From the NCBI GenBank assembly GCA_020444075.1, contig JAHLLR010000016.1, positions 1 to 64,000 on the forward strand: DNA of 64,000 nt. The letters are read 5' to 3'. Made by a program: the position numbers and the translations under genes. Under the pieces are notes generated by a model, which saw nothing but the letters and a program-made list of their open reading frames with translations, did not search any database and was not told the origin of the DNA. Below are positions 62,653 through 64,000 of this stretch, piece by piece (position 1 is the first letter of the stretch; each line of letters opens with the position of its first letter). The DNA is from Deltaproteobacteria bacterium (GTDB lineage: Bacteria > Desulfobacterota > Desulfobacteria > Desulfobacterales > Desulfosarcinaceae).

Positions 62653-64000
62653 TTGATCATGAACGTGAAACCATCGCTCTTTAAAATTGCTTGCATCAGT
62701 TCCATTGTCGTACCCCTTTGTGTATTGTTGACAACCGTCGCCGCCGTGGCTGCCATTGTGTCACTTCGCTGGGATCCCAACATACCAAACCCCGACGGGT
62801 ACCGGGTGTTCGCCCGCACAAGCGACGGGGCTTATAATTTCAGTCAGCCCGACTGGGAGGGTACGTCCGCTTTCTGTACCCTCGACCATCTCGAAGGCCA
62901 GACCGGATACTCTTTCGTGGTCAGGGCCTACGATGGCAGCATCGAAAGTGCCGATTCCAATGAAGCCCATTATATTCCAGAAGTAACGGACAATGACGGC
63001 GATGGGATGCCCGATGACTGGGAAGGCCGTTTCGGGCTGAACCCCCAGGTCAATGACGCCGACGGTGATCTCGATCATGACGGCATCAGCAACCGTGACG
63101 AATTCCGCGCCGACCTGGAACCTAATGTTCCGGGCGTGGGGGCGGCCCCGGAGACGCCAGCGGCACTTTTCCCGGAATCCGATGCCGTGACGGAACGCAA
63201 TCCGCTCCTCGATGCCGGGGATTTTTCAGATGCCGACGGGGATGCCCATGTCGCCACCCAATGGCAGGTATACGACAGCGGTTCAGGAGACTGCCTGCTT
63301 GACGTGGTGACCAATCGCTGGCTCAACCTGCTGCGGGTGCCGCTTCTGCTGCTCAATGGGGACGGCGCCTATCACTGGCGGGCCCGTTTTCTCGACTCCG
63401 GCGGAATGGTGTCCGCATGGTCGGCCATGGCTTATTTCACCACGGAGACCGCAGCTGACGATCTTGATGGCAACGGCATTGAGGACGATCAACAAGGTGG
63501 CGCGGTTCAGGCCCAGGCGACCCGCTCCTTACTATCGCCCATCGTCAACTGCGAACCCACCGACCTCGTCGTCTCATCCGAAGACACCGTCGAAAAAATC
63601 GAGCAGATGACCCTGATCGATCCAGCCGAACTGGAAATCGACGAGACAACGCCGGACCGCCTGCCCTCAGCCATGCTGGCCTACAAGCTGCTGCTTTACC
63701 AGCCCGGTCAGCGGGCGCTGGTGACCGTCCACCTATCCGATCCGGCACCTCCCGGTGCTACATGGATCAAGTACGACGCGGTCAATGGCTGGCAGGATTA
63801 CTCCCATCACGCGGCGATCTCGGCAGACCGTCGATCGGTGATCGTCGAGGTCAAGGACGGCGGTTATGGAGATGCCGACGGTATTGCCAACGGCATCATC
63901 CTGGATCCGGCGGGGCTCTCTTTGGCAGCTGAGAGCACATCGGCGGGAACATCCGGGGGTGGTGGCGGCGGAGGCTGCTTTATTGCCACCATCCACAACG
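62653..64000 (+). CDS. Secreted FN3 / calcium-repeat / choice-of-anchor U-like surface protein (partial)
   Basis: The open frame runs off the window after about 449 codons. Start: TTG at 62653 has AGGAGA six bases upstream; the ATG at 62659 is an alternative. A signal peptide (about 5-35) is followed by a fibronectin type III domain (SLRWDPNIPNPDGYRVFAR...YSFVVRAYDGS), an Asp-rich calcium-binding stretch (DNDGDGMPDDWEGRFGLNP, then DADGDLDHDGISNRDEF), and from about residue 300 a segment like the choice-of-anchor U domain (LLLYQPGQRALVTVHLSDPAP...WQDYS). At the edge a Gly run and CFIAT begin, the start of a typical cell-surface sorting tail. The gene must continue for at least the sorting region. 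Confidence 0.8.
   Translation, partial: MIMNVKPSLFKIACISSIVVPLCVLLTTVAAVAAIVSLRWDPNIPNPDGYRVFARTSDGAYNFSQPDWEGTSAFCTLDHLEGQTGYSFVVRAYDGSIESADSNEAHYIPEVTDNDGDGMPDDWEGRFGLNPQVNDADGDLDHDGISNRDEFRADLEPNVPGVGAAPETPAALFPESDAVTERNPLLDAGDFSDADGDAHVATQWQVYDSGSGDCLLDVVTNRWLNLLRVPLLLLNGDGAYHWRARFLDSGGMVSAWSAMAYFTTETAADDLDGNGIEDDQQGGAVQAQATRSLLSPIVNCEPTDLVVSSEDTVEKIEQMTLIDPAELEIDETTPDRLPSAMLAYKLLLYQPGQRALVTVHLSDPAPPGATWIKYDAVNGWQDYSHHAAISADRRSVIVEVKDGGYGDADGIANGIILDPAGLSLAAESTSAGTSGGGGGGGCFIATIHN

Noticed and set aside
1-64000. CRISPR arrays, insertion sequences, prophage or att sites
   Set aside because: No regularly spaced repeats, transposase, integrase or phage structural gene was found. The only AT-rich anomaly is the short intergenic stretch 16409-16767.

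Overview
The window is a GC-rich chromosomal segment from a strictly anaerobic Gram-negative bacterium. The best guess is a sulfate-reducer-like member of the Desulfobacterota (Desulfobacterales, Desulfosarcina-type). The reasons are an rnfCDGEAB cluster headed by a periplasmic multiheme cytochrome c, a tungsten-type aldehyde:ferredoxin oxidoreductase, B12-dependent and glycyl-radical ribonucleotide reductases side by side, a CooC-type ATPase and an ASKHA corrinoid-activation protein, and DivIVA and PilT genes in one operon. Lineage is inferred from gene content only. Most of the window is housekeeping; no phage, insertion sequence or CRISPR array was seen.

Layout. 1-633 (minus): start of a UbiB/AarF kinase and a phasin-like protein. 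1122-7801 (plus): CooC-like ATPase, AcuC-type deacetylase, AcuB-type CBS/ACT protein, PrmA-like methyltransferase, metallo-beta-lactamase protein, Sir2 deacylase, ferredoxin-less RACo-like ASKHA protein. 8146-14837 (plus): pentaheme cytochrome and rnfC-D-G-E-A-B, ended by a strong terminator. 15166-18308: stress island with a J-domain protein and a tandem ribbon-helix-helix protein (minus), then three Hsp20 genes (plus). 18481-28125 (minus): rluD, carD, H+-pyrophosphatase, pth, rplY, prs, tRNA-Gln, ispE, a DUF1844 gene, serA and a hypothetical gene. 28383-29957: acyl-CoA synthetase. 30106-32714 (minus): grpE-dnaK. 32941-33189 (minus): a large-type SRP RNA with an Alu domain. 33500-40056 (plus): DUF3568 lipoprotein, tilS, ftsH, folP, ybbR, coaX. 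40071-45215 (minus): yggT, divIVA, pilT, pilU-like, a zinc-ribbon pseudo-receiver, a small protein, an MBL hydrolase. 45377-51720 (minus): FadR-type regulator, fused HcnA/HcnB-like oxidoreductase, DAO subunit, AOR, MoaD/ThiS-like protein. 52016-56073: proC, a MauE-CcdA-thioredoxin trio, a small membrane protein and a ChaN lipoprotein. 56294-62377: nrdJ (minus) and nrdD-nrdG (plus) diverging from a region with two NrdR box pairs. 62653-64000: start of a large surface protein behind a sigma-54-type promoter.

The most interesting system is the Rnf locus. RnfC has lost the glycine-rich flavin/NADH loop and the following conserved acidic motif, while RnfB carries a complete GltD/NfnB-like FAD-NAD(P)H module fused to its ferredoxin part. 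The pyridine-nucleotide site therefore appears to have moved from RnfC to RnfB, in a complex that also has its own five-heme cytochrome. The second is the FadR-controlled cassette that pairs a fused Fe-S/FAD amine dehydrogenase with a tungsten AOR and a sulfur-carrier protein. It looks like an amine/imino acid to aldehyde to acid pathway delivering electrons to ferredoxin, with a 40-bp double-palindrome operator upstream.
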